Assembly: GCA_947479995.1 (NCBI GenBank)
Contig: CANKBT010000030.1
Coordinates: 1 to 15,092 of the forward strand
DNA from: Frankiaceae bacterium
Lineage (GTDB): Bacteria > Actinomycetota > Actinomycetes > Mycobacteriales > SCTD01
Length of the DNA stretch: 15,092 nucleotides
Direction: 5' to 3'
In this document: piece by piece, positions 1-8,349 of the stretch
Numbering within the stretch: position 1 is the first letter of the stretch
Layout: each line of letters opens with the position of its first letter
The notes under the pieces: generated by a model
What the model saw: the letters and a program-made list of their open reading frames with translations, nothing else
Databases searched by the model: none
What the model was told of the DNA's origin: nothing
Made by a program: the position numbers and the translations under genes

Positions 1-107
1 CCCCGCAGGGCGGCGTCGCACCCGGCGCACAGCAGCGCGGCCGGCGCGCCGCAGCCCGGGCACAGCCGCGGCAGCACCAGGTCGACGAGGTCGGCGAGCA
101 CTCCCAC
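1..107 (-). CDS. comF: ComF family protein, N-terminal fragment (cut by the window edge)
   Basis: Only the first 35 codons or so are present, and the gene continues past the left edge. Reading the minus strand from a GTG at 107 gives a short hydrophobic lead (LADLVDLVLPRLCPGCG), then a second cysteine pair (CAGCD). The two CxxC pairs within the first 30 residues match the N-terminal zinc-binding knuckle of ComF-like proteins, which carry a phosphoribosyltransferase-like domain after it and are linked to DNA uptake in competent bacteria. The position, just downstream of lpqB, is the usual place of comF in actinobacteria. The start could instead be the GTG two codons later (99-101). The 56-base gap to lpqB has no obvious promoter, so cotranscription with mtrAB-lpqB is likely. 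The phosphoribosyltransferase domain cannot be seen here, so the call rests on the zinc knuckle and the neighbourhood. Confidence 0.8.
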   Translation of the reverse strand, partial: MGVLADLVDLVLPRLCPGCGAPAALLCAGCDAALR

Positions 108-163
108 CGCCGGAGCGTCGCCCGCGCGAGGGCGGGCCGGAAGGCCGGTGGCCGGGCTGTGGA

Positions 164-1897
164 CTAGTCGGGGTAGCGGGGCCGCTCGCCGCCGTCGAGC
201 GCCGACGTGAACGCCCCGCCGAGCTGGCCGCTGTAGGTCGTCGGCTGGCCGCCGCCGCCGGCCGTCGTGCCGACGAGCACCGGCGCGTCGCCGAGGGCGG
301 CGACCGTCCGCGGCTCGACGGCCGCGACCAGCAGCCCGGTGCCGACCTGCGACGCGCCGTCGACGGAGAGCCGCACGAGCGGCGCGCGCTCGTCGTCGAC
401 GAGCACCGCCAGCTCGGTGTCGTCGACGAAGCCGACGTCGAGCGTGCCGCTCGTGCGCAGCCGGCGCAGGTCGGCGACCGACGGCGTGCCGTCGGGCGTG
501 GCGGGGCGCACCCGGCCGACCCACAGCGCGCCGCCCGCGCCGACGAGCGCCAGGCGCGCACCGTCGCGCGACAGCCGCAGCACCGGCTCGTCGCCGAGCG
601 CGGGCAGGTCGGCGACCGGCACCTGCTGCAGCGCGCCGCCGCGCACGACGAGCAGCGCCGGGTCGCTGCCGGTGCGCACGAGCCACGGCCCGTACGCGCC
701 GTTGCCCCAGGTCGGGGAGCGCAGCCCGCCGGCCTGCCCGGCGGTGGTGAGCGGCCCGCCGGCCGGCCCGACGACGAGCGAGAGCAGCCCGCCCTCGACG
801 CCGGTCAGGGCCGCGACGTCGCCGCTGCGCACGTCGACGGCGACGTCGCGCACGGTCGTGAGCTGCTGCAGCGCGACGGGCACCGAGCGCCCGTCGCCGA
901 GCGCGCGCACGCGCCCCGCGAGCACGGCGAGACCGGTGCGGTCGTCGTCGCCGTCGAGCCCCTGCGGGTCGTAGTCCTCGAACGCGTCGAGGCGCAGCGC
1001 GTCGCCCGACCCGCCGACCGAGAAGGGCTCGCCCTCGGCGAGCAGGCGCAGCCGCACGAGGTCGGGCAGCTGGCGCAGCGTCCAGACCAGCTGGGCCGCG
1101 AGCGCGCGGCGCGAGGCGTCGGGCAGGGCCAGCACCTGGCCGGTGAGGTCGACGGTCACCTCGGCGCCGGAGGCGTCGACCGCGACCGGGGACGCGAGCG
1201 CGGTGCCCGCCGGCACGGCCGTGAGCGCGCTGTCGCCGAGCCCGCTGCCCGGCCCGGCGAGCACGGCGCCGACCAGCTCGGCCGGGCCGCTGCCGGTCGG
1301 CAGCAGGCGCCGGTCGACGACGAGGTGGCGGTCCTCGCCGGGCGGCGGCAGCGGCGCGAGGAAGTGCACGCCGAACGGCGTGAACGCGCGGTCGCGGTCG
1401 TCGGTCGAGAGCGTGAGGCCGGCCGGCACCTCGACGAGCTGCCAGCTGCCCGCGGCGTCGCGCCGCAGGCGGTAGGTGTCGGTGACCGCCTCGGGCGACT
1501 GCACCCGCGCCGCGCCGTCGGCGCCGACCTGCCCGACCGCGCTGTACGACACCCGCACCGTCGCCTCGTCGCCGTCCTCCTCCGGGCTCTCGCGGCGGCT
1601 GCCCGGTGCGTAGACCCGCACGGCCGCGGCGTCGTCCCACGACGCGCGCGCCTCGGGGGCCAGGAAGCTGCGCGCGATGCCGTGCTGGTCGCTGGCGCTG
1701 ATCTGCGCGTTGAGGAAGCCCTGCACCACCGACTCCGGCGCGGCACCGGGCTGCGGGCCCGGCGGCAGGATGTCGATGCCCTGCCGGTCGAGCTGCTCGG
1801 CCCGCACGTCGCCCGGGGCCTGCACGCCGTCCTCGAGCGGCAGGCCGCACCCGGCCAGCAGCACGCCCGCGGCGAGCGCGGCGAGCAGGCGCCTCAC
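164..1897 (-). CDS. lpqB: Lipoprotein LpqB (MtrAB accessory, GerMN and beta-propeller domains)
   Basis: 577 residues. A short signal peptide ends in a lipobox (L14-A15-G16-C17), so the mature protein is expected to be lipid-anchored at C17 on the outer face of the membrane. A conserved N-terminal segment (SVVQGFLNA, about residues 56-64) is followed by a GerMN-like sporulation/germination domain (about 188-290). The C-terminal half (about 330-577) is rich in Gly, Val and Leu with the strand-turn rhythm of the LpqB beta-propeller. Length is normal for the family. In mycobacteria LpqB interacts with the MtrB extracellular domain and modulates MtrA phosphorylation, cell division and envelope behaviour. 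The GTG start at 1895-1897 overlaps the mtrB TGA in a GTGA, so translation is probably coupled; a weak GGTGG lies upstream. The gene order mtrA-mtrB-lpqB supports the name strongly. Confidence 0.95.
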   Translation of the reverse strand: MRRLLAALAAGVLLAGCGLPLEDGVQAPGDVRAEQLDRQGIDILPPGPQPGAAPESVVQGFLNAQISASDQHGIARSFLAPEARASWDDAAAVRVYAPGSRRESPEEDGDEATVRVSYSAVGQVGADGAARVQSPEAVTDTYRLRRDAAGSWQLVEVPAGLTLSTDDRDRAFTPFGVHFLAPLPPPGEDRHLVVDRRLLPTGSGPAELVGAVLAGPGSGLGDSALTAVPAGTALASPVAVDASGAEVTVDLTGQVLALPDASRRALAAQLVWTLRQLPDLVRLRLLAEGEPFSVGGSGDALRLDAFEDYDPQGLDGDDDRTGLAVLAGRVRALGDGRSVPVALQQLTTVRDVAVDVRSGDVAALTGVEGGLLSLVVGPAGGPLTTAGQAGGLRSPTWGNGAYGPWLVRTGSDPALLVVRGGALQQVPVADLPALGDEPVLRLSRDGARLALVGAGGALWVGRVRPATPDGTPSVADLRRLRTSGTLDVGFVDDTELAVLVDDERAPLVRLSVDGASQVGTGLLVAAVEPRTVAALGDAPVLVGTTAGGGGQPTTYSGQLGGAFTSALDGGERPRYPD

Positions 1898-3444
1898 GGC
1901 GCCACCGAGGCCGCGAGCGGCGGGCCGAGGGGCAGCGGCGAGCCGTCGCCCGGGTCCTCGCCCGCGCGGCGCGGCAGCGTGAGGCGGAACGCCGCGCCGC
2001 GCCCCGGGCGCCCCCAGGCCTCGAGCCGGCCGCCGTGCAGCCGCGCGTCCTCCTGCGCGATCGACAGCCCGAGGCCGGTGCCGCCGGTCGTGCGGGCGCG
2101 CGACGGGTCGCCGCGCCAGAAGCGCGTGAAGACGCGGTCGGCCTCGCCCGGCTTGAGCCCGACCCCGGCGTCGCGCACCACGACCGCGACGGCGCGCTCG
2201 TCGCCGGCGACCGCGATGCGCACCGGCAGCCCCTCGCCGTGCTCGAGCGCGTTGACGAGCAGGTTGCGCAGCACGCGCTCGACGCGCACGGCGTCGACCT
2301 CGGCGACGACCGGCGGGTCCGACGCCTCGACGAGCACCTCGCTGCCGCGCCGCGCGGCGATCGGCGCGCAGGCGTCGATGGTGCGGCGCACGAGCGCGAC
2401 GAGGTCGCGCGGCTCGGCCTCCAGCGCGGTGGCGCCCGCGTCGAAGCGGCTGATCTCGAGCAGGTCCGACAGCAGGCCCTCGAAGCGGTCGAGCTCGGCC
2501 TGCAGCAGCTCGGCGCTGCGCCGCACGTCGGGGGCGAAGCCGTCGCGCGCGTCGTGCAGCAGGTCGGCGGCCATGCGCACGGTGGTGAGCGGCGTGCGCA
2601 GCTCGTGGCTGACGTCGGAGACGAAGCGGCGCTGCACGCGCGAGAGGTCCTCGAGCTGGCGGATCTGCCGCTGCAGCGAGCCGGCCATCGAGTTGAACGT
2701 CGCGCCGAGGCGCGCCAGCTCGTCCTCGCCGCGCACCTGCAGGCGCTCCTCGAGCCGCCCCGCGGCGAGCAGCTCGGCGGTCGCGGCGGCCTGGCGCACG
2801 GGCGCGACGACCTGGCGCGCGACGAGCAGCGCGATGAGCGCGAGCAGCCCGACGAGCAGGAAGCCGGCGCCGAGCGCGGTGCGCTGCACCAGCCCGAGGG
2901 TCTGCTGCTCGGCGGTGAGCGGGAACAGGTGCACGAGCAGGTAGCGGTCGCCGAGCGGCGTGAGCAGCACCGACCCGACGGCGATGCCGTCGGTGCGCTC
3001 GCCCTGCCCGTCCGGCACGTCGGCGTACGCGTAGAGCGGGCCGCCGCCGGTCGTGAGCCGCTGGCGCAGGTCGTCGGGCAGGTCGCCCGTCACGGCCGCG
3101 CGCGACTTGTACGTCGAGCCGCCGGGCGCGGCCCGCACGGCGAGCACGGTGTAGAGGTCGCCGACCGCGCCGCGCCGGTCGATGTCCTCGATGGTGCCGC
3201 GCAGCACGTCGTCGACGGCGGGCGGCGTGACGGGGTCGAGGCCGTCGAGGCGGGCCTGCGCCTGCGCGGCGCCGGACTGCGCCTCCGACAGCGACGTGCG
3301 GGTCTTGGTGTCGACGAGGCCGCGGCCGACCTGCCCGATGAGCAGCGACGCGAGCAGGCCGACGACGAGCGCCGACGACACGAGCGTCGTGCCGACGATG
3401 CGGGTCTGCAGCGAGCGGCGCCAGCGCCGCGCACCGCGCCGCAC
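1894..3444 (-). CDS. mtrB: Sensor histidine kinase MtrB
   Basis: 516 residues from the GTG at 3444. TM1 spans about 17-37, an extracytoplasmic sensor domain about 38-190, TM2 about 191-210, HAMP about 210-262, then HisKA with phospho-acceptor H280 (VSHELRTPL). The ATPase domain shows the N box (LRNLLVNALEHGEG, about 392-405), G1 (DAGVGL, 425-430) and G2 (GGTGLGLS, about 454-461). All catalytic boxes are intact. It phosphorylates MtrA, and the pair controls cell-wall and division genes in actinobacteria. The start is uncertain. The frame stays open upstream, and the only start-like codon at the mtrA boundary is CTG at 3544-3546, inside a CTGA overlap with the mtrA stop and behind an AAGGCGGGG purine run. 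That would add 34 residues beginning with a TTPAP repeat and give 550 residues. The frame is open further upstream across mtrA, but that part is a shadow. The last codons overlap lpqB. Confidence 0.93.
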   Translation of the reverse strand: MRRGARRWRRSLQTRIVGTTLVSSALVVGLLASLLIGQVGRGLVDTKTRTSLSEAQSGAAQAQARLDGLDPVTPPAVDDVLRGTIEDIDRRGAVGDLYTVLAVRAAPGGSTYKSRAAVTGDLPDDLRQRLTTGGGPLYAYADVPDGQGERTDGIAVGSVLLTPLGDRYLLVHLFPLTAEQQTLGLVQRTALGAGFLLVGLLALIALLVARQVVAPVRQAAATAELLAAGRLEERLQVRGEDELARLGATFNSMAGSLQRQIRQLEDLSRVQRRFVSDVSHELRTPLTTVRMAADLLHDARDGFAPDVRRSAELLQAELDRFEGLLSDLLEISRFDAGATALEAEPRDLVALVRRTIDACAPIAARRGSEVLVEASDPPVVAEVDAVRVERVLRNLLVNALEHGEGLPVRIAVAGDERAVAVVVRDAGVGLKPGEADRVFTRFWRGDPSRARTTGGTGLGLSIAQEDARLHGGRLEAWGRPGRGAAFRLTLPRRAGEDPGDGSPLPLGPPLAASVAP

Positions 3445-3514
3445 GAGCGCGCGCGCCGCCTCGGCCGCGGCGAGCAGGGCGGGCGGGACGCGCGGTGCGC
3501 CGGCCGGGGCGGCA

Positions 3515-3544
3515 GGGGCGGGGGTCGTCGGGGCGGGGGTCGTC
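3515..3544 (+). repeat. 15-bp tandem repeat with G-quadruplex potential at the mtrA/mtrB junction
   Basis: Two perfect, adjacent copies of GGGGCGGGGGTCGTC lie directly before the mtrA stop. They contain four runs of four or five G separated by 1, 5 and 1 bases, which meets the usual pattern for an intramolecular G-quadruplex, and a further GGGG sits at 3506-3509. The G-rich strand is the template strand for mtrA and mtrB. On the mtrB strand the unit length is five codons and would encode TTPAP twice if mtrB starts at the CTG. Confidence 0.75.
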
Positions 3545-4232
3545 AGGGCGGCCCCGCCTTGTAGCCCACCCCGCGGACGGTGACGACCACCTGCGGGTGC
3601 TCCGGGTCGCGCTCGACCTTGGCGCGCAGGCGCTGCACGTGCACGTTGACCAGCCGGGTGTCGGCGGCGTGCCGGTAGTTCCAGACCTGCTCGAGCAGCA
3701 CCTCGCGGGTGAAGACCGTGCGCGGCTTGCGCGCCAGCGCGACGAGCAGGTCGAACTCGAGCGGCGTGAGCTGCAGGGTGCGGCCGCCGCGCGTGACGAC
3801 GTGGCCCTGCACGTCGATCGACACCGGGTCGTCCTCCGGGCCGATGGTCAGCGCCTCGGGGGCGTCGTCGTCGTGCGTGCGCAGCCGCGCGCGCACCCGG
3901 GCGACGACCTCCTTGGGCTTGAACGGCTTGACGACGTAGTCGTCGGCCCCGCTCTCCAGGCCCAGCACGACGTCGACCGTGTCGCCCTTGGCGGTGAGCA
4001 TGACGATCGGCACGCCGCTCTCGGCGCGGATCTGCCGGCACACCTCCAGGCCGTCGGTGCCCGGCAGCATGAGGTCGAGCAGCACCACGTCGGGGCGCTC
4101 GCGGCGGAACGCGGCGAGCGCCTGGTCGCCGTCCGCGACGAAGGCGGTGTCGAAGCCCTCGCCCCGCAGGACGATCCCGAGCATCTCGGCCAGCGCCGGG
4201 TCGTCGTCGACCACCAGCACCCGTGCCCTCAT
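3543..4232 (-). CDS. mtrA: DNA-binding response regulator MtrA (OmpR/PhoB family)
   Basis: 229 residues, the normal length. The receiver domain (about 3-115) has the acidic pocket D9-D10, phospho-acceptor D53 (LLDLMLPGTDG), switch T80 and conserved K102 (VVKPFKPKE). The C-terminal winged helix (about 130-228) shows the typical LTPLEFDLLVALA, VWNYRHAADTRLVNVHVQRL and VRGVGYK segments. MtrA binds promoter DNA to control cell division, wall hydrolases and, in several actinobacteria, development and antibiotic genes. The ATG at 4230-4232 has a clear GGAGGG ribosome-binding site nine bases upstream. It is the first gene of the minus-strand operon, divergent from the membrane-protein operon at 4401. 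Unlike in mycobacteria, no thymidylate kinase or sahH gene sits upstream; a divergent gene takes that place. Confidence 0.97.
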   Translation of the reverse strand: MRARVLVVDDDPALAEMLGIVLRGEGFDTAFVADGDQALAAFRRERPDVVLLDLMLPGTDGLEVCRQIRAESGVPIVMLTAKGDTVDVVLGLESGADDYVVKPFKPKEVVARVRARLRTHDDDAPEALTIGPEDDPVSIDVQGHVVTRGGRTLQLTPLEFDLLVALARKPRTVFTREVLLEQVWNYRHAADTRLVNVHVQRLRAKVERDPEHPQVVVTVRGVGYKAGPP

Positions 4233-4400
4233 CCGCCTGGCCCTCCGCTCGCCGTCGGGCCCCGCGCGCGCGGGCCCCCCACGATCGTGTCACCCGCGCG
4301 TCCGGCAGGGGCGTGCCACGATGAGGGCACGCCCGAGGCCGACCCGCGTCGGCCGTCCGCGCCGCTGGGGCCGGGGCGACGGCGAGGGGCAGGGGGCCGC
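4233..4400. promoter_or_regulatory. Divergent promoter/leader region between mtrA and the membrane-protein operon
   Basis: 168 bases separate the two divergent starts. The region holds a 14-bp alternating palindrome CCCGCGCGCGCGGG (4261-4274), a 10-bp perfect palindrome CACGATCGTG (4280-4289) and a 7-8-7 dyad GCGTGCC/GGCACGC (4311-4332). CCACGAT occurs twice on the plus strand (4279-4285 and 4316-4322). The A/T bases of 4281-4293 and 4318-4324 stand out from the GC background and are the likeliest places for -10 elements, but no convincing -35/-10 pair can be assigned. The mtrA ribosome-binding site GGAGGG lies on the minus strand at about 4242-4247. Autoregulation by MtrA is plausible and not shown. 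Confidence 0.5.
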
Positions 4401-5471
4401 GTGGCGCAGGGACCGGACGCCGGTGCCGGGTGGAGCGCACCCGGCGGGCAGGAGCCCTCGGGCCCCGCGGGCCCGGCTCCTGGAGCGACGCCGCCGACGC
4501 CGCCACCGCCTCCCCCGCCGCCCGGGTGGGGCGGCGCCCCCGCCGGCTGGGGCGGCCCGCCGCGCGACGCCCCGAAGCCGGGGATCGTCCCGCTGCGCCC
4601 CCTCGGGCTCGGCGAGGTCCTCGACGGCGCGGTGTCGGTCGTGCGGCGCTACCCGCTCGCCACCCTCGGCCTGTCGGCCGCCGTCGCCGCGGTGCAGACG
4701 GTCGCCACGACGGCGTTCACGCTGGCCCTGCCCGACGGGCTCACCAGCGGCAGCGCCGCCGCGGAGGAGCTCGAGGCGGACGAGGTCGCCGGCGTGCTCG
4801 TCGGCGCCCTCGGCACCGGGCTGGTCGGGCTCGTCTCCGGCATCGTGCTCGCCGGCGTCATCACCACCGTGCTCGGCAAGGCGGTGCTCGGCCGCCCCGC
4901 GTCGCTCGGCGAGGCGTGGCGCGACACCCGCCCGCACCTGTGGCGCCTCATCGGCGTCTCGCTGCTCGTGCCGCTGCTCGCGGTGCTCGCCCTCGCCGCG
5001 GGGGTGGCGGTGCTCGCGCTGTCGTCGCTCGCCGGCGACGCCGGCCTGCTGCTGGGCGTCCCCGCCGTGCTCGCCGGCGTCGCCGGCGCCGTCTACGTCT
5101 ACGTGCGCCTGGCGCTCGCCAGCCCCGCGCTCGTGCTGGAGAAGGCGCGCGTCGTGCCGTCGCTCCGGCGCTCGTGGCTGCTCGTGCGCGGCGCCTGGTG
5201 GCGCACCTTCGGCATCCTGCTGCTCGCGCTCGTCATCGCGGGCGTCGTCGTCAACGTGCTGCAGCTGCCGTTCCTGGCCGCCGGCTACCTCGTCGACGAG
5301 ACCCTCGTCTCGACCGGTGCCGTGCTCATCACGTCCGTCGGCGCGGGCATCGCCACGGCGCTCGTCGGCCCGTTCTCGGCCGGCGTCCCGTCGCTGCTCT
5401 ACCTCGACCGCCGCATGCGGGCCGAGGGCCTCGACGTCACCCTGGCCGCCGCGGCGCAGTCGCCGGCGTGA
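4401..5471 (+). CDS. Polytopic membrane protein, GPDPase-membrane-domain/DUF7847-like
   Basis: 356 residues from the GTG at 4401, chosen because a purine-rich AGGGGG sits just upstream. Residues 1-60 are a low-complexity tail of Pro, Gly and Ala with a run of eight prolines and two GWGG boxes. The membrane domain follows, opening with PLRPLGLGEVLDGAVSVVRR, a signature of the glycerophosphodiester-phosphodiesterase membrane-domain family in actinobacteria. About six hydrophobic segments follow (roughly 85-110, 130-160, 182-210, 213-240, 268-295, 303-330). A second signature segment, ALVLEKARVVPSLRRSWLLV (residues 243-262), lies between two of them. No phosphodiesterase catalytic domain is present, so an enzymatic role is not supported. 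It heads the plus-strand operon and ends in a GTGA overlap with the next gene. An in-frame GTG at 4287 is a less likely start. Confidence 0.85.
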   Translation: MAQGPDAGAGWSAPGGQEPSGPAGPAPGATPPTPPPPPPPPGWGGAPAGWGGPPRDAPKPGIVPLRPLGLGEVLDGAVSVVRRYPLATLGLSAAVAAVQTVATTAFTLALPDGLTSGSAAAEELEADEVAGVLVGALGTGLVGLVSGIVLAGVITTVLGKAVLGRPASLGEAWRDTRPHLWRLIGVSLLVPLLAVLALAAGVAVLALSSLAGDAGLLLGVPAVLAGVAGAVYVYVRLALASPALVLEKARVVPSLRRSWLLVRGAWWRTFGILLLALVIAGVVVNVLQLPFLAAGYLVDETLVSTGAVLITSVGAGIATALVGPFSAGVPSLLYLDRRMRAEGLDVTLAAAAQSPA

Positions 5472-6094
5472 GCGGTCTGCAGGACGGCCCGGGCGGCGGG
5501 CTGGGGCGCGAGGCGGCGCAGGACGCCGTCCGCGAGGAGCTCAGCCGGCAGGACTACCAGGACGCCGAGCCGCCCCTGCTGCTGCGCGTCGTCGGCGAGG
5601 TGCTCGAGCGCTTCGACGCGCTCGTGAGCGGCACGGCCGACCGGGTCGGCACCGGGCCGGCCGTGGTGCTGCTCGTGCTCGTCCTGTCCGTCGTCGCGGC
5701 GGTCGTGCTGCGCCGCGTCGGCCCGCTGGGACGTCTCCGCGCGCAGGCGCCGCTGTTCGCCGGCGCGCCGGAGCGGACCGCCGAGGGCCACCGGCGCGCG
5801 GCCGAGGAGGCCGCGGCCGCCGGCGACTTCGCCGGCGCGGTGCGCGAGCGGCTGCGCGCCGTGGTGCGCGACCTCGAGGAGCGGGGCGCGCTCGACCGGC
5901 GCCCCGGCCGCACCGCCCGCGAGGTGGCGCGCGACGCCGGCGCCGCGGTGCCCGCGCTGCGCGACGACCTGCAGCGGGCGGCCGACGTCTTCGGCGAGGT
6001 CTGGTACGGCGGGCGCACCGCCGACCGCGCGGCGTACGACGCGGTGGTGGCCGTCGACGAGCGCGTGCGCGCCGCGAGGCTGCTGCCGGCGTGA
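5468..6094 (+). CDS. DUF4129 domain-containing membrane protein
   Basis: 208 residues. The N-terminal 60 residues are charged and probably extracytoplasmic. One membrane span lies at about 63-82, and a C-terminal cytoplasmic helical domain at about 100-205 fits DUF4129: an alpha-helical stretch GDFAGAVRERLRAVVRDLEE, then PGRTAREVAR and the near-terminal FGEVWYGG. DUF4129 proteins are found next to MoxR ATPases and DUF58 proteins, sometimes fused to transglutaminases, and their biochemical role is not established. The GTG start lies inside the TGA of the preceding gene, and its own stop lies inside the GTG of the next gene, so the three are very probably translated in a coupled way. Confidence 0.9.
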   Translation: MSGLQDGPGGGLGREAAQDAVREELSRQDYQDAEPPLLLRVVGEVLERFDALVSGTADRVGTGPAVVLLVLVLSVVAAVVLRRVGPLGRLRAQAPLFAGAPERTAEGHRRAAEEAAAAGDFAGAVRERLRAVVRDLEERGALDRRPGRTAREVARDAGAAVPALRDDLQRAADVFGEVWYGGRTADRAAYDAVVAVDERVRAARLLPA

Positions 6095-7269
6095 CGACCC
6101 TCGCCGAGGCGCCGGCGACGAGCGCCAGCCCGCCGCCCCGCGCGCTGCTGCGCCGCTACCGCGCGCCGCTCGCGCTGCTGCTCGTGCTCGTCGTCGTCAC
6201 GGGCGTCGTCGGCCTGGTCGGCACCTCGCGCAGCGGCGAGCTCGACCCGCGCTCGTACGCGCCGGAGGGCGCCCGCGCGGTGGCGACGGTGCTCGCCGAC
6301 CAGGGCGTGCCGACCACCGTCGTCGGCGACGTGCCCGAGCTCGTCGCGCGGCTGTCGGCGGGCAGCCAGGTCGTCGTGCCGGCGCCGGCGGCGCTCACGC
6401 TGGAGGAGCTCGAGGCGGTCGGCGACGCCGTGCGCGAGCGCGGCGCCGCGCTGCTCGTGCTCACCCCGCTGGACGACGACCTCGACGCGCTCGGCGTGCC
6501 GGCGACCCAGCCCGGCGACGACGAGGTGGAGGTGCGCCGGCCGGCCTGCGCGCTGCCCGCGGCCGAGCGCGCCGGCACCGCGCGCACGGGCGGCCTCGGC
6601 TTCCGGCCGGACGGCGCGGGGGCCGTCGGCTGCTACGCCACCGGCGGGCTCGCCAGCCTGCTCGCGCTGCCCGGCGAGCGCACCACCCTGCTCGGCACGA
6701 GCAGCCCGCTCACCAACGAGCGCGTCGACGAGGACGGCAACGCCGCGCTCGCGCTCGGGCTGCTCGGCACCGCGGCGGACGGCGCGCCCGTCGAGCAGGT
6801 GCTGTGGCTGCTGCCGCGCCCCGACCGGCCGCTGCCCGGCGGCGCGCAGCGCTCGGTCGGCGACCTGGTGCCCGACGCGCTCGTCTGGGGCGTCGTGCAG
6901 CTCGGCGTCGCCGTCGCGGTGCTCGCGCTGTGGCGCGCCCGGCGCCTCGGCCGCGTCGTCGACGAGCCGCTGCCCGTCGTGGTGCGCGCCGCCGAGGCGG
7001 TCGAGGGCCGCAGCCGGCTCTACCGCGCGTCCGGCGCCCGAGACGCCGCCGCGGACGCCTTGCGCGCCGGGGCCCGCGACCGGCTGCTGCGCCGCCTCGG
7101 CCTGCCGCTCGGCACGACGCCCGACGCGCTCGTCGCCGCGCTCGCCGCACGCGCCGGCGACGACCCGGTGCGCGCGCAGGCCGCGCTCTTCGGCCCGCCT
7201 CCCACCGCCGACGACGGCCTCGTGCGGCTCGCCGCCGACCTCGACGCCCTCGGCCCCCGGGCCTCGTGA
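6091..7269 (+). CDS. DUF4350 domain-containing membrane protein
   Basis: 392 residues. TM1 (about 24-44) is followed by an extracytoplasmic DUF4350 domain (about 48-240) with the family features SYAPEGARAVATVLADQGV and SSPLTNERVDEDGNAALAL, then TM2 (about 264-281) and a cytoplasmic C-terminal tail rich in Arg, Ala and Asp. Two cysteines in the outer domain (C153 and C181) could form a disulfide; that is inference. DUF4350 resembles GATase-like domains and is a standing partner of MoxR/DUF58 genes in actinobacteria, with a suspected part in envelope assembly. The GTG start overlaps the DUF4129 stop by GTGA, and its own stop is again a GTGA that opens the mini-ORF before moxR. Confidence 0.9.
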   Translation: MTTLAEAPATSASPPPRALLRRYRAPLALLLVLVVVTGVVGLVGTSRSGELDPRSYAPEGARAVATVLADQGVPTTVVGDVPELVARLSAGSQVVVPAPAALTLEELEAVGDAVRERGAALLVLTPLDDDLDALGVPATQPGDDEVEVRRPACALPAAERAGTARTGGLGFRPDGAGAVGCYATGGLASLLALPGERTTLLGTSSPLTNERVDEDGNAALALGLLGTAADGAPVEQVLWLLPRPDRPLPGGAQRSVGDLVPDALVWGVVQLGVAVAVLALWRARRLGRVVDEPLPVVVRAAEAVEGRSRLYRASGARDAAADALRAGARDRLLRRLGLPLGTTPDALVAALAARAGDDPVRAQAALFGPPPTADDGLVRLAADLDALGPRAS

Positions 7270-7336
7270 CCCGCCGCGTGACCCGCCGCGTGACAGCCTC
7301 GACCCGACCCGAACCCCACCCGGAGGTGGCCCGCCC

Positions 7337-7340
<4 letters not shown>
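7266..7340 (+). CDS. Candidate 24-residue coupling mini-ORF between DUF4350 and moxR
   Basis: This ORF opens at the GTG that overlaps the DUF4350 stop and closes with the TGA that overlaps the moxR GTG. It encodes a basic, proline-rich peptide beginning VTRRVTRRVT and ending PHPEVARP. The first 24 bases are two exact copies of a 12-base unit (GTGACCCGCCGC), so three in-frame GTG codons lie at 7266, 7278 and 7290. No ribosome-binding site is visible before the first GTG, so translation would depend on termination-reinitiation from DUF4350. The strong moxR ribosome-binding site lies inside it. It may be a translated leader keeping ribosomes moving into moxR, or simple spacer DNA. No known peptide family is recognised. 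Confidence 0.35.
7322..7327 (+). promoter_or_regulatory. Ribosome-binding site of the moxR gene
   Basis: GGAGGT, nine bases before the GTG at 7337, is the clearest Shine-Dalgarno sequence in the plus-strand operon and fixes the moxR start. It also means moxR does not depend only on coupling from the genes upstream. Confidence 0.75.
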
Positions 7341-8347
<1,007 letters not shown>

Positions 8348-8349
8348 CG

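Noticed and set aside
120..137. 6-bp stem GCCCGC/GCGGGC between lpqB and comF as a terminator
   Set aside because: It has no T-run and a short stem, and stems of this size are frequent here; comF is more likely cotranscribed.
4261..4274. CCCGCGCGCGCGGG as a specific Z-DNA element or operator
   Set aside because: Alternating CG stretches are common in DNA of this composition; kept only as part of the intergenic description.
4321..4400. ATG at 4321 as the start of the plus-strand operon
   Set aside because: It is in a different frame from the membrane protein and leads into arginine-rich shadow sequence. The GTG at 4401 has a ribosome-binding site and the right frame.
3547..4506. Upstream extension of the mtrB frame by about 320 codons across mtrA
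   Set aside because: It overlaps mtrA completely, has an Arg/Pro/Ala-rich shadow composition and no family signature. Long open frames are expected on every strand at this GC content.
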